From positions 1,116,001-1,180,000 of the forward strand of contig NZ_CP016809.1 of NCBI RefSeq assembly GCF_002741055.1: a DNA stretch of 64,000 nucleotides, in the 5' to 3' direction. The translations under genes were made by a program, and so were the position numbers. Below, piece by piece: positions 1-8,411 of this stretch. The stretch comes from Paenibacillus ihbetae. Lineage in GTDB: Bacteria; Bacillota; Bacilli; Paenibacillales; Paenibacillaceae. Each line of letters starts with the position of its first letter. Within the stretch, counting starts at the first letter, position 1. The notes under the pieces were generated by a model that did not search any database, was not told the origin of the DNA, and saw only the letters and a list, made by a program, of their open reading frames with translations.

Positions 1-506
1 TACTGCTCCAATGCCTGTCCCATCGTCTTGCGGATCCAGGACTGCGTAATTTTCCCGCCGATGGAATAGACGGGCTGCAGTGTGCCGCTGCGGAACGCCC
101 CTTTATCGGGAAATTCCGATTCCGAGACGGTCAGCTGCATTCTCCGTTGATCCCACTTGCCGGTCAGCACGATTTCCCGCCCGGCGGTCAGCTGGTCCTT
201 CAGGAAATGCCGATTGAACCAGGTCGCCGTAAACATCCAGCTCTCGGCCAGCATTTTGCAGGTCAGGCGGGACTTTCGCCCGTAACGCTGCAGAACGGGG
301 ACGCTGGCGACTTTCGCCTGGATCGTGATTTTATCCCCGTCCTTCACTTCGCTTAAACTCCGTAGCCGGTAATCCTCATACCGGAACGGATAATATTCGA
401 GCAAATCCTTAACCGTATAGACGCCAAAGGCGTGAAGCTCCCCTTCTTTCAGAGCGCTCACGCCGTTGATCTGTCTGACGGATATGGAATCGAGTTTGAG
501 ACTCAT
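1..506 (-). CDS. recG: ATP-dependent DNA helicase RecG (N-terminal part, cut by window edge)
   Basis: Only the first 168 codons are present; the frame stays open to base 1 and continues outside the window. RecG remodels stalled replication forks and Holliday junctions. The visible part matches the N-terminal wedge region, with an OB-fold core around residues 55-130 (basic segment GRKSRLTCKM, then VLTGKWD). The helicase motifs lie outside. Start: ATG at 506, with GAGGT 11 bases upstream; an in-frame ATG at 515 lies only two bases after the same GAGGT and is less likely. It follows degV by 18 bases on the same strand, probably in one transcript with fakA and degV, as in Bacillus where recG closes this cluster. 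Confidence 0.93.
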   Translation of the reverse strand, partial: MSLKLDSISVRQINGVSALKEGELHAFGVYTVKDLLEYYPFRYEDYRLRSLSEVKDGDKITIQAKVASVPVLQRYGRKSRLTCKMLAESWMFTATWFNRHFLKDQLTAGREIVLTGKWDQRRMQLTVSESEFPDKGAFRSGTLQPVYSIGGKITQSWIRKTMGQALEQ

Positions 507-524
507 ATCTATCATCTACCTCAC

Positions 525-1382
525 TTAAGCAGGCCAAATATAAGCTGCAATCGTTCCCGGCCCGACATGCGTGCCGATCACGGGGCCGATTTCGGAATAT
601 ACGACATCCTCCACCGTGAACACCGCTGACAGCTGCTGCAGGAAATCCTCCACCAGAGACCGGTCAGCCGTATGTCCCACAGCCACCTTGATATGACGAA
701 CCTCCGGCAGATCCTGCTGAAACAGCTCGATCATGCGGGCGGTCGCTTTCTTGCGTCCCCGAACCTTCTCCACCGGAAAAATAATGCCTTCATCATCAAT
801 GGACAGGATCGGCTTGATGTTAAGCAGCGTACCGAGCACCGCCGAAGCCTTGCCGATTCTGCCGCCCTTCTGTAAATACTCCAGCGTATCGACCAGGAAA
901 TACAGTCTCCGTTTGCTGCGAAGCTCCTCCAAGGAGGCGACGATATCCGCAGCAGCCGCTCCTTCTTCGGCAAGCCTTGCTGCATGTACGACAAACAGGC
1001 CGAAGCCGTAGGAGGCGGACTTGGAATCCCATACGGTAATATCCGCATCCCGCTCAATGAGCGAAGTCGCGAGCAGAGCGGACTGGTAGGTGCCGCTCAG
1101 TCCCGATGAAATGTGTATTGATATAATCGAACAGCCCGGATACCGGTCCAGAATGGATTCATACACGGCAACGAAATCCGCCGGCGACGGCTGGGAGGTG
1201 GTCGGCAGCTGCGCTGACTGTATCAGCTTCTTGTAAAATTCCCCCGCCGATATTTCAACACCGTCCAAATAGGTCTCTTCTCCGAACATCAGTCTCAGCG
1301 GCACGATATGAATGTTGTGCTGCTTCACCAGGTCTGCCGGAATATCCGCTGTGCTGTCTGTCACAATCACGGTCTTATTCAC
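525..1382 (-). CDS. DegV family fatty-acid-binding protein (FakB type)
   Basis: 285 residues, the usual DegV length. DegV/FakB proteins bind a fatty acid and present it to the kinase FakA, which makes acyl phosphate for phospholipid synthesis. Seen here: N-terminal TDSTADIP signature (about residues 8-15), the SGLSGTYQSA loop near residues 93-102 that holds the carboxylate in this family, and a C-terminal GTHVGPGTIA glycine-rich segment typical of DegV. The gene starts 49 bases after the fakA stop and is followed by recG. Pairing with fakA directly upstream supports the FakB role. The bound lipid cannot be predicted from sequence. Confidence 0.93.
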   Translation of the reverse strand: MNKTVIVTDSTADIPADLVKQHNIHIVPLRLMFGEETYLDGVEISAGEFYKKLIQSAQLPTTSQPSPADFVAVYESILDRYPGCSIISIHISSGLSGTYQSALLATSLIERDADITVWDSKSASYGFGLFVVHAARLAEEGAAAADIVASLEELRSKRRLYFLVDTLEYLQKGGRIGKASAVLGTLLNIKPILSIDDEGIIFPVEKVRGRKKATARMIELFQQDLPEVRHIKVAVGHTADRSLVEDFLQQLSAVFTVEDVVYSEIGPVIGTHVGPGTIAAYIWPA

Positions 1383-1431
1383 CGGAACCCCTCCTAAAAA
1401 AATACCTTCAAATGAACACCGGTCCGATCGA

Positions 1432-3219
1432 TCAAGATTCTACAGAGAACAGATAGGCATAGATCGGCTGTCCGCCGTAATGAACCTCGACCTCCGCATC
1501 CGGATACTGCTCTTCAAGCCAATTCGTCAATGCGTTGGTCGATTCCTCGGATGCGTCCGCTCCCGTAAGCAGCGTGACGATCTCGTCTCCGGATTGAAGC
1601 ATCTTGCCGAGCAGCTCCTGGGACGTCGTAATCAGATCAGGAGTCGCTGCCACGATGCTGGAGTTGCGGATTCCGATAAACTGTCCCGCCTTAATCTCCA
1701 AATCGTCGATCGTCGTGTCGCGCACCGCATAAGTCACCTGCCCGGACTGCACCCGGGAGATCGCATCCAGCATGTTGTCCGTATTCACGTCTATGCTCTC
1801 ATCCTCTTGGAAAGCAAACGCGGCCGCAATCCCCTGCGGAATTGTCTTGCTCGGAATAACCGTCACTTGACGCTCGCCTTCCAGCAGTTCTCGGGCCTGC
1901 TGGGCAGCAAGCACGATATTGGAATTGTTCGGCAAAATATAGACTTGCTGCGCCGAAATCGAGGAGATCGCGTTCACGAAGTCCTCCGTGCTCGGATTCA
2001 TCGTCTGCCCGCCGGACAGCACGACGTCAACGCCCAGGCTCTTGAAGATGTCCGAAATGCCGTCTCCCGAGGATACGGCGATGAACCCGTACGGTGCGAT
2101 CTCATCCGCCGGCGGCACGGCCGGAGCTTCCGGAGTCTTCGGCTCGGCCGGGATATCGGCAAACAGCTCCGGCATCGGCGCAATATCCATGCCGGTCGTC
2201 AACAGCTCGCGATGCTGCTCACGCATGTTCAAAATATGAATCTGGGTGATCTCGCCATAAAGCAGTGCCAAATTCAGCACATCACCTGGAGCTTTGGAGT
2301 GAACATGAACTTTAATCGTTTCGTCATCGGAGATGACGATGATCGAATCCCCATTAACAGCAAGCGCTTTCCGGAATTGATCCTCATCAAATTCGGCACG
2401 TGCTCCATCACCAAGCTGACGATTGATGAAAAATTCCATATCATACAAGAACTCGATATCTTCCGTCGACAACTGGGATTGAGCGGATGATGGAGGTGCG
2501 GTAACCGCCTGGAGGCTCGGAGCCGGGATACTGACGGGCTCGGCTTTGCCTGTGACCGTTGCGGCTTGTCCCCCTGCGGCAGCAAACGTTCCGGGTGCAC
2601 CCTCTCTACGGAGCGCTTCCAGGAATCCTTCATAAATATACACAAGACCCTGCCCGCCCGAATCTACGACGCCGACCTGCTTCAGCACCGGAAGCATCTC
2701 CGGAGTCTGCGACAATGTCTCCTTCGCCTTAGCCAGCACTTGCTCCATCAGCTCGATGATGTCGCTGCTGCGGCGGGAATAATAGACGGCATGCTTGGCC
2801 GCTTCCTTGGCAACGGTAAGGATCGTTCCTTCAACGGGTTTGACTACGGCTTTATAGGCAGCTTCAACCCCGGTCTGCAATGCGGCGGCGAACTGATGTG
2901 CATTCAGCTCCGCATAAGGTGCCGCATACCGGCTGAAACCGCGGAACAGCTGGGACAGAATAACCCCCGAGTTCCCCCGCGCGCCCATTAGAAGCCCCTT
3001 GGACAGTACACCGGCGCTGTGTCCGACGGATTCCGAGTGCTTGCTCTTTAATTCGGCAACCCCTGCGGTCATGGTCAAATTCATGTTCGTTCCCGTGTCG
3101 CCATCCGGCACCGGAAACACGTTCAGCGAGTTGACATGTTCCGCATGCTGCTGCAGCTGCTCCGCTCCGGCTAGGACCATCGCGGTAAATTCTGTTCCAT
3201 TCAAAGAACGCTTACTCAA
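1432..3219 (-). CDS. fakA: Fatty acid kinase catalytic subunit FakA (DAK2 domain, YloV-like)
   Basis: 595 residues. FakA phosphorylates FakB-bound fatty acids using ATP. The N-terminal DAK2/dihydroxyacetone-kinase-like domain carries the metal/ATP signature DGDTGTNM (about residues 39-46) and GARGNSGVILSQ (about 81-92). A Pro/Ala-rich linker near residue 230 leads to a middle domain and a C-terminal DegV-like domain (LSGGQTMNPS, LPNNSNI), as in B. subtilis YloV. The start is TTG at 3219, preceded by AAGGGG nine bases upstream. The codon overlaps the stop of a 62-codon open frame without a start codon. Downstream degV gives the kinase and its carrier in one operon. Confidence 0.94.
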   Translation of the reverse strand: MSKRSLNGTEFTAMVLAGAEQLQQHAEHVNSLNVFPVPDGDTGTNMNLTMTAGVAELKSKHSESVGHSAGVLSKGLLMGARGNSGVILSQLFRGFSRYAAPYAELNAHQFAAALQTGVEAAYKAVVKPVEGTILTVAKEAAKHAVYYSRRSSDIIELMEQVLAKAKETLSQTPEMLPVLKQVGVVDSGGQGLVYIYEGFLEALRREGAPGTFAAAGGQAATVTGKAEPVSIPAPSLQAVTAPPSSAQSQLSTEDIEFLYDMEFFINRQLGDGARAEFDEDQFRKALAVNGDSIIVISDDETIKVHVHSKAPGDVLNLALLYGEITQIHILNMREQHRELLTTGMDIAPMPELFADIPAEPKTPEAPAVPPADEIAPYGFIAVSSGDGISDIFKSLGVDVVLSGGQTMNPSTEDFVNAISSISAQQVYILPNNSNIVLAAQQARELLEGERQVTVIPSKTIPQGIAAAFAFQEDESIDVNTDNMLDAISRVQSGQVTYAVRDTTIDDLEIKAGQFIGIRNSSIVAATPDLITTSQELLGKMLQSGDEIVTLLTGADASEESTNALTNWLEEQYPDAEVEVHYGGQPIYAYLFSVES

Positions 3220-3512
3220 TGAGAATTCCCCTTCCTGGCTTGATACCCTTTAAACCTTCTTACGAAAAACGTTATCTCTATTTGATAGCTAATAGCCGAC
3301 GAAATGCCCAAAGCGATAAATAATAGACTTCCTATGATTAAACCGATCGCAACATGCTGATGGGCTGATCTCGTCTCCTCTCGTCTCGGGCAGTCTCCAG
3401 AAGCTTACGGAGTCATGCCGACCAGCCCACAATACACACTTGTATCTCGAATATTATGGACTAATCAACATTGTACTATAAGAAGAAAGAGAAATAAATG
3501 TTTTTAGGGCAG
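3220..3512. other. Intergenic region fakA/rpmB with a closed multi-stem element
   Basis: No gene with a start codon is visible. Bases 3362-3428 form a closed inverted structure: an outer 9-pair stem (GGGCTGATC with GACCAGCCC, one G-U pair when read on the minus strand) encloses an inner hairpin (GGCA..CTCC / GGAG..TGCC). It lies in the expected 5' leader of fakA. On the minus strand bases 3404-3216 form an open frame of 62 codons with a hydrophobic stretch, but with no ATG, GTG or usable TTG near its head. Its stop overlaps the fakA TTG. Yet yloU, which sits here in Bacillus, is absent. Confidence 0.5.
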
Positions 3513-3542
3513 TTGACGCGGCAATTTTTACTGTGATATTAT
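3513..3542 (+). promoter_or_regulatory. Probable sigma-A promoter of rpmB
   Basis: TTGACG at 3513-3518 and TATTAT at 3537-3542 are separated by 18 bases. Transcription would start near 3549, giving a leader of about 42 bases before the rpmB ATG. Confidence 0.65.
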
Positions 3543-3590
3543 ATTTAAGTATTGTTTCATGCAGGGTTTAGGAACAAGGAGGTGTAATTG

Positions 3591-3779
3591 ATGGCTCGCA
3601 AATGTTATGTAACTGGCAAGAAACCAAGCAGCGGTAACCATGTTTCCCATGCTAATAACCACAACAAGCGCACTTGGGGCGTTAACGTTCAGAAGGTTCG
3701 CATCCTCGTGGATGGCAAGCCAAAACGTGTATACGTCAGCACTCGCGCATTGAAATCCGGTAAAGTGACTCGCGTATAA
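3591..3779 (+). CDS. rpmB: 50S ribosomal protein L28
   Basis: 62 residues, basic, starting [12 protein letters not shown] as expected for L28 (bL28), with the [25 protein letters not shown] core split across residues 36-57. It is a structural protein of the large ribosomal subunit. Start chosen at ATG 3591, because AAGGAGGTG ends 7 bases before it; a TTG at 3588 is in frame but gives a non-family residue. It is transcribed alone on the plus strand, opposite to fakA and spoVM on either side. Only one Cys (Cys5) is seen, so it lacks the four-Cys zinc ribbon that some bacterial ribosomal protein paralogues carry. Confidence 0.97.
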   Translation: MARKCYVTGKKPSSGNHVSHANNHNKRTWGVNVQKVRILVDGKPKRVYVSTRALKSGKVTRV

Positions 3780-3796
3780 TCATCTCATGCTATATG

Positions 3797-3866
3797 AAGA
3801 AAAACTTCTGTAATCTCCAGGGCGCTCCAATGGTAGGGGCGGCATCGGGACAAGGAAGTTTTTCTT
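3797..3866 (+). terminator. Long-loop inverted repeat after rpmB
   Basis: AAGAAAAACTTC at 3797-3808 pairs perfectly with GAAGTTTTTCTT at 3855-3866 across a 46-base loop. The T-rich arm could act as a weak terminator ahead of the stronger one at 3896. Confidence 0.4.
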
Positions 3867-3895
3867 GCGTTTACGATACATAATATGCTCCTAAA

Positions 3896-3932
3896 CAAAA
3901 AGCACCTTCAGCGGATCGCAGGTGCTTTTTTT
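3896..3932 (+). terminator. Rho-independent terminator after rpmB
   Basis: AAAAGCACCT pairs with AGGTGCTTTT around a short loop and is followed by a T run (to 3932). It lies about 120 bases after the rpmB stop. Confidence 0.85.
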
Positions 3933-4312
3933 AGTGGGAGAAAGCAGCTCCTCCCCGTCTGTATCGCGAATTCCCCGTTAGCAAGCCTTCAGCGGCAAAG
4001 ATCAGCGAGTGCCCTTATGCCGGGACTTCCGAAAGCAGATGCATTCTGTTTGTATGCAGGAAAAACTTCCGGTTTAGGTACGGGCTTCCACTTGGCGTTC
4101 ATTATGTCCTGGGCTTCTTACCCGCGCATAAGAAGCTGAGGCCGGCCCGCTGCCAAGCCTGCACTCCCTTGCGCCGCGCAAGAACAGCCCCTTAAGCTGC
4201 AGTATGTCTTGTTCGCTCGGGCACTTCGATCGGTTTGCATCCTGCCTGTTCCCCTAGCCGGCATGGCGCGGCCGTCCCGGGCGGAGGTTTTGTGTTACGC
4301 CGGGACAAGCTG
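3933..4312. other. Intergenic region between rpmB terminator and spoVM
   Basis: About 380 bases. Short open frames exist on the plus strand but have no ribosome binding site and no recognisable product. At 4274-4308 a GC-rich imperfect inverted repeat (GTCCCGG / CCGGGAC) follows the spoVM stop on the minus strand; it lacks a T run, so calling it a terminator would be a guess. Confidence 0.5.
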
Positions 4313-4393
4313 TCAGCTCTTGTGAAACGTGTTGAGAATCGCCTTCACAAAACCTCCCAGAAACTTCGGCAGCTTGAACGTATAGAATTTCAT
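4313..4393 (-). CDS. spoVM: Stage V sporulation protein M
   Basis: A 26-residue protein, clearly SpoVM: it starts MKFYTFKLPKFLGG and ends AILNTFHKS, matching the B. subtilis peptide at most positions, including Pro9 that shapes its amphipathic helix. SpoVM sits on the convex surface of the forespore membrane, anchors SpoIVA and so starts spore coat assembly; it is also a substrate and inhibitor of FtsH. GGAGG lies 7 bases before the ATG. It sits between rpe and rpmB as in B. subtilis, but the thiN gene found between rpe and spoVM there is missing. It shows that the organism belongs to a spore-forming lineage. Confidence 0.96.
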   Translation of the reverse strand: MKFYTFKLPKFLGGFVKAILNTFHKS

Positions 4394-4467
4394 GTCTCAC
4401 CCTCCCCATCATTCTCATGCCTTCCTAGACTATGTTATGCACCAAGCCCATAGATGTGAACACAGAC

Positions 4468-4502
4468 AAAAAAGGCTACATGAGAACCCAGCTCATGTAA
4501 CC
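4468..4502 (-). terminator. Rho-independent terminator after rpe
   Basis: On the minus strand GGTTACATGAG pairs with CTCATGTAGCC over a 7-base loop and is followed by TTTTTT. It closes the prpC-prkC-rsgA-rpe transcript 53 bases after the rpe stop, so spoVM has its own promoter in the roughly 75 bases that follow. Confidence 0.85.
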
Positions 4503-4554
4503 ATATTTATGCGGAAATTCCCCGCCCTATGACATTCGGACTGCCGCTTCCGGA

Positions 4555-5214
4555 TTAAGATGTTGCGCTGTCCCGGATTCGGGCAATCGCTTCCGCCCGG
4601 TCGGCCTTGCCGAATACCGCGCTTCCCGCAACCAGCACATCCGCACCGGCGCCCGCTACCAGCGGCGCCGTCTCGGCCGTGATGCCGCCGTCCACTTCGA
4701 TATGAAGGGAAGCCAGGCCAAGTTCATTGGCGCGTGTCCGCAGCTGCGAGATTTTGCCTACCGTCCGTTCGATAAAGGCTTGTCCGCCAAAGCCCGGATT
4801 GACGGTCATGACCAGCACGAGGTCGAGATCCGGAAGAATTTCCTCCAGAACATGCGCCGGCGTGGCCGGGTTGATGGCAACCCCTGCCTTTACCCCCTGC
4901 TCCTTGATCAGGTGAACGACGCGATGAAGATGCGGACAGGCTTCGGCATGGACCGTGATCAAATCCGCTCCGGCCTTGGCGAAATCGGCAACGTAGCGCT
5001 CCGGCTGCTCAATCATCAGATGCACGTCGAGCGTCAGCGCTGTATGCGGCCGGATCGCCTGGACGATCGGGGGCCCGAGCGTAATATTGGGAACAAAATG
5101 GCCGTCCATGACGTCCACATGAATCCAATCCGCTCCGGCCGCCTCCGCCTCCCTGATTTCGGATCCTAGCTTGGCGAAATCCGCCGACAATATCGATGGC
5201 GCTATTTTAATCAT
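4555..5214 (-). CDS. rpe: Ribulose-phosphate 3-epimerase
   Basis: 219 residues. Interconverts ribulose 5-phosphate and xylulose 5-phosphate in the pentose phosphate pathway. TIM-barrel motifs are in order: APSILSADF (residues 5-13), [11 protein letters not shown] with the metal-binding Asp/His, [16 protein letters not shown] phosphate loop, and VDGGI near residue 178. Start chosen at ATG 5214: the frame is open further upstream, but that extension has no family similarity and overlaps rsgA, while GGAGG inside the rsgA 3' end lies 12 bases before this ATG. The gene begins 5 bases after the rsgA stop, a sign of translational coupling. Confidence 0.96.
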   Translation of the reverse strand: MIKIAPSILSADFAKLGSEIREAEAAGADWIHVDVMDGHFVPNITLGPPIVQAIRPHTALTLDVHLMIEQPERYVADFAKAGADLITVHAEACPHLHRVVHLIKEQGVKAGVAINPATPAHVLEEILPDLDLVLVMTVNPGFGGQAFIERTVGKISQLRTRANELGLASLHIEVDGGITAETAPLVAGAGADVLVAGSAVFGKADRAEAIARIRDSATS

Positions 5215-5219
5215 ATCGC

Positions 5220-6128
5220 TTAATACCTCCGCTTCTTGTCTTTCATCTCCGTAAAAAACTCCACGTAGTGCTCGTAGCGGCCGACTTGGATGATTCCGTC
5301 CTCGGCGGCCTGGATCACCCGGCAGCCCGGCTCGTGCAGATGGCTGCAGCCTCTGAATTTGCATTCCGCTGCAAGGGGAGCAAATTCCCGGAAGCAGCTG
5401 GACAGCTCCTCGACGCCGAGCTCCAGGAAGTCCAGCTGGCTAAAGCCCGGCGTATCCGCAACATACCCGCCGTTATCCAGCTCGATCAGTTCGACGTGCC
5501 GCGTCGTATGGCGGCCGCGCCCGAGGCGCAGGCTAATTTCGCTCGTTTCCAGCGCCAGCCCCGGCATCAGGGCATTGAGCAAAGTCGACTTGCCGACCCC
5601 GGATTGCCCAGAGAACACGCTGATCTCGCCTGCCAGGCGATCCTTCACCTGCTGGACGCCAATGCCTTGAAGCGAGCTCGTGATCATCACCTCGTAGCCG
5701 ATCTCTTCGTACATCCGCTTCACCTTTTCCGCGGATTCGTCCGAAGCTTCCGTCAGATCCTGCTTGGTCAGAACGATGACGGCGTCAAGCCCCGCGTGCT
5801 CAATATGCACGAGGAACTTGTCCAGCAGGAGCAGGTTCAGATCCGGCTCCTTAACCGAAAACAAGAGCACCGCCAAGTCGACATTAGCGACAGGCGGGCG
5901 AATTAATTCGGAAGACCGTGGAAGAATCTCATCCACGGTCCCCTCTCCATTCTCAGTCAATGAATACATGACGCGGTCTCCAACGAGCGGAGAGATGCCT
6001 CTCTTTTTGAAAATGCCGCGGGCTCTGCATTGAACCGCTTGGTCCTCCCCGGATATCAACTGGTTATCTCGCAATGGTTTCACATAGTAATATCCGCTTA
6101 GTGCCTTCACGATCAGTCCCTCGAGCAT
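5220..6128 (-). CDS. rsgA: Small ribosomal subunit biogenesis GTPase RsgA
   Basis: 302 residues. RsgA checks late 30S subunit assembly. Its GTPase domain is circularly permuted: the G4-like TKQD motif (about residue 120) comes before the G1 P-loop GQSGVGKST (about 173-181) and G3 [10 protein letters not shown] (about 224). An N-terminal OB domain precedes it (residues 1-70). The C-terminal zinc knuckle shows Cys-X4-Cys-X-His-X5-Cys ([14 protein letters not shown]). In B. subtilis this gene (cpgA/yloQ) also follows prkC, and the GTPase is a PrkC substrate, so the neighbourhood fits. Start: first codon with family match, [12 protein letters not shown]. Confidence 0.96.
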   Translation of the reverse strand: MLEGLIVKALSGYYYVKPLRDNQLISGEDQAVQCRARGIFKKRGISPLVGDRVMYSLTENGEGTVDEILPRSSELIRPPVANVDLAVLLFSVKEPDLNLLLLDKFLVHIEHAGLDAVIVLTKQDLTEASDESAEKVKRMYEEIGYEVMITSSLQGIGVQQVKDRLAGEISVFSGQSGVGKSTLLNALMPGLALETSEISLRLGRGRHTTRHVELIELDNGGYVADTPGFSQLDFLELGVEELSSCFREFAPLAAECKFRGCSHLHEPGCRVIQAAEDGIIQVGRYEHYVEFFTEMKDKKRRY

Positions 6129-6224
6129 AAAATAGGCCTCACCTTTCTTGTTGAAATTTGGATGTATTTCATTTGGTTTTCACGATGGTATATACCAGAC
6201 TGGCTGCTATCGCATTCCGCTTGA

Positions 6225-8411
6225 TCATTCATTGCCCTTGCCGCGGCCATTGCCCTTACCATTTCCATTACCGTTGCCCGGCTCCCACTCGTAAGCGGAA
6301 TCGTCTTCCGCGTCCGAGCCTTCCTCAGCGCCATCGGTGCCATCGGTGCCTTCGGTGCCATCGATTCCTTCGGTGCCTTCATCCGGATTCGTATCGACCT
6401 GCATATCCGGCGGTAAAGGCGGCTGTTCCATCGTTGGCTGCGGCACGGTTCCGTTCTTGACGTCGCTGTAGCTGACGCTGTACGTTTCCACCTGACGGCC
6501 ATCCCGGAAAATTTGGACGGTAGCGTGCTTATCCGGTGCGAGCAGCAGCTTCACCGACACCCATTCGGAGGTCGTAATCGTTTTGTTTACGGCCTCTTGG
6601 TTGTCGCCCAGCGCGTCCGAGAACACGATGCGAATTTTGCTCTCCTGTCCTTCATAGGCCGGAGTGATCGGCACGCTGTAATTGTATTCCAGCGCCTCGG
6701 GCGGATAGCCGGAGCTGACGAAAAACGTAATTTTCTCCCCGGGGGCGACTTCTTGATTCGCCTCGTAAGGCCACTGCTCCATCACGATGCCTTGCTTGAC
6801 TTCAAAGCTCGGTTTTTGCTTGACCGCATCAACGACCAGGCCCCGTGATTCGATCGCATCTCTGGCCTGCTCTTCGGTCATGCCGACGAGAGCCGGCATC
6901 TTGACAAATTTCTTGCCTTTGCTGACGACCAGACTGACTGCGGCCTTAGCAGGGTCGATGTCCGTATCGGGCGACGGATTTTGGCTGATGATCATGCCCG
7001 CTTCGATCTCGTCGTGGTTTTCTTCAGTCTTATTTATTGCCTTTACGTCAATGCCCAGCGCGGTCAGAGCCTCGACGGCTTGCTCATACGTTTTCTCGCT
7101 CAGGTTCGGCATTTTCTCAAGCGGCTTCGCAGCTCCTACGGACAACTGAATCGGAGAGTCTTTCTTCACCTTCGTGCCCTCCGGCTTACTCTGGTCAAAT
7201 ACTTCGCCTTCCACAACGTTCGGCTTGTATTCGCGGATCACTTCCGGATCCACCGTCAATCCTTCGCCCTCCAGCGTCCGGATGGCTTCCTCCTCGGTCA
7301 TGCCGATTACCCCAGGTACAGTAACCTCCGGAACCTCGAGCATGTTGTTCACATACATGACCACACCGGCCATGATCCCCAGGAACAGCAGCACCGAAGC
7401 GACGATGACCGTCGGCTTCACCCATTTCTTCTTCGGCTTGCCCGGCGTCCGGTCCTCCTCATCATCCTCTTCGTCATCCTCATCCGGCTCATCGTCCGGA
7501 TGATGGCTGCTGCGCTGCATCGTCTTGAGTGCCGGCATCACCCGCGTGGAATCCTCGTCATCCTCGAACTCCATCTTCGGCTCGTTCAAGCGCGAAGGCA
7601 GAAGGCAGGTCTCCAGGTCAGCCATCATTTCTTGAGCAGACTGGTAGCGCTCCTCCGGATTTTTGCGCATCGATTTCAGAATGACATTCTCCACGCTTTG
7701 CGGAATGAGCGGATTGACCTCCCGCGGCTCGTCGAACTCCTCCTGCAGATGCTTCAGCGCAACGCTGATTGGACTCTCGCCGAGAAACGGCAGACGGGCG
7801 GTCAGCATTTGATATAACACGATACCTAGGGAATATAAATCCGATTTTTCACCCGTCACGACGCCTTTGGCATGCTCGGGCGAAAAATAATGCACGGATC
7901 CGACAACCGATCCGGTTTGCGTAATCGTCGTCGACGTCACGGCCCGGGCAATCCCGAAATCGGTCACCTTCACCCGTCCGTTCCGTCCGATCAGAATGTT
8001 ATGCGGCTTGATGTCCCGATGAATAATCTGGTTATGATGGGCATGATCCAGCGCATCACAGATCTGGGTGGCGATCCGCACTGCTTCGTCCACCTGCAGC
8101 GGCGCCCGCTCTTTAATGATCTCGTTCAAATTCTGACCTTCGATATATTCCATGACGATATAGTGCACGTCTTCCTCTTGGCCGACATCGTAAATGCTGA
8201 CCACATTGGAATGGGACAGCGATGCGGCCGATTGCGCCTCGCGCCGGAACCTGCGAATAAATTCCTCGTCATGGACGAACTGCTGGCGCAGCACCTTGAT
8301 CGCTACATTCCGGTTCAGCAGGATATCCTGCGCCTTGTAGACGAGCGCCATGCCGCCTCCGCCGATGCGTTCTATAATTTTGTAACGACCAGCCAATTCA
8401 TGCCCGATCAT
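6225..8411 (-). CDS. prkC: Serine/threonine protein kinase PrkC with PASTA domains
   Basis: 728 residues. Membrane eukaryotic-like kinase that senses muropeptides and phosphorylates cell-wall, translation and germination targets. Kinase domain residues 10-270: glycine loop GGGGMALVY, Lys39, catalytic HRD Asp133, DFG 151-153. An acidic Asp/Glu-rich stretch comes before one membrane segment (about 332-353). Three PASTA repeats follow outside (about 365-575). The last ~65 residues are an unusual acidic Gly/Thr/Asp run ending in Gly-Asn-Gly-Lys repeats. Start: ATG at 8411 overlaps the prpC stop (ATGA) with AAGGGGTGG ahead; an in-frame GTG lies 9 bases upstream. Confidence 0.95.
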   Translation of the reverse strand: MIGHELAGRYKIIERIGGGGMALVYKAQDILLNRNVAIKVLRQQFVHDEEFIRRFRREAQSAASLSHSNVVSIYDVGQEEDVHYIVMEYIEGQNLNEIIKERAPLQVDEAVRIATQICDALDHAHHNQIIHRDIKPHNILIGRNGRVKVTDFGIARAVTSTTITQTGSVVGSVHYFSPEHAKGVVTGEKSDLYSLGIVLYQMLTARLPFLGESPISVALKHLQEEFDEPREVNPLIPQSVENVILKSMRKNPEERYQSAQEMMADLETCLLPSRLNEPKMEFEDDEDSTRVMPALKTMQRSSHHPDDEPDEDDEEDDEEDRTPGKPKKKWVKPTVIVASVLLFLGIMAGVVMYVNNMLEVPEVTVPGVIGMTEEEAIRTLEGEGLTVDPEVIREYKPNVVEGEVFDQSKPEGTKVKKDSPIQLSVGAAKPLEKMPNLSEKTYEQAVEALTALGIDVKAINKTEENHDEIEAGMIISQNPSPDTDIDPAKAAVSLVVSKGKKFVKMPALVGMTEEQARDAIESRGLVVDAVKQKPSFEVKQGIVMEQWPYEANQEVAPGEKITFFVSSGYPPEALEYNYSVPITPAYEGQESKIRIVFSDALGDNQEAVNKTITTSEWVSVKLLLAPDKHATVQIFRDGRQVETYSVSYSDVKNGTVPQPTMEQPPLPPDMQVDTNPDEGTEGIDGTEGTDGTDGAEEGSDAEDDSAYEWEPGNGNGNGKGNGRGKGNE

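Noticed and set aside
1312..2490. A 392-codon plus-strand open frame
   Set aside because: Antisense to fakA and degV; no start signal or family match.
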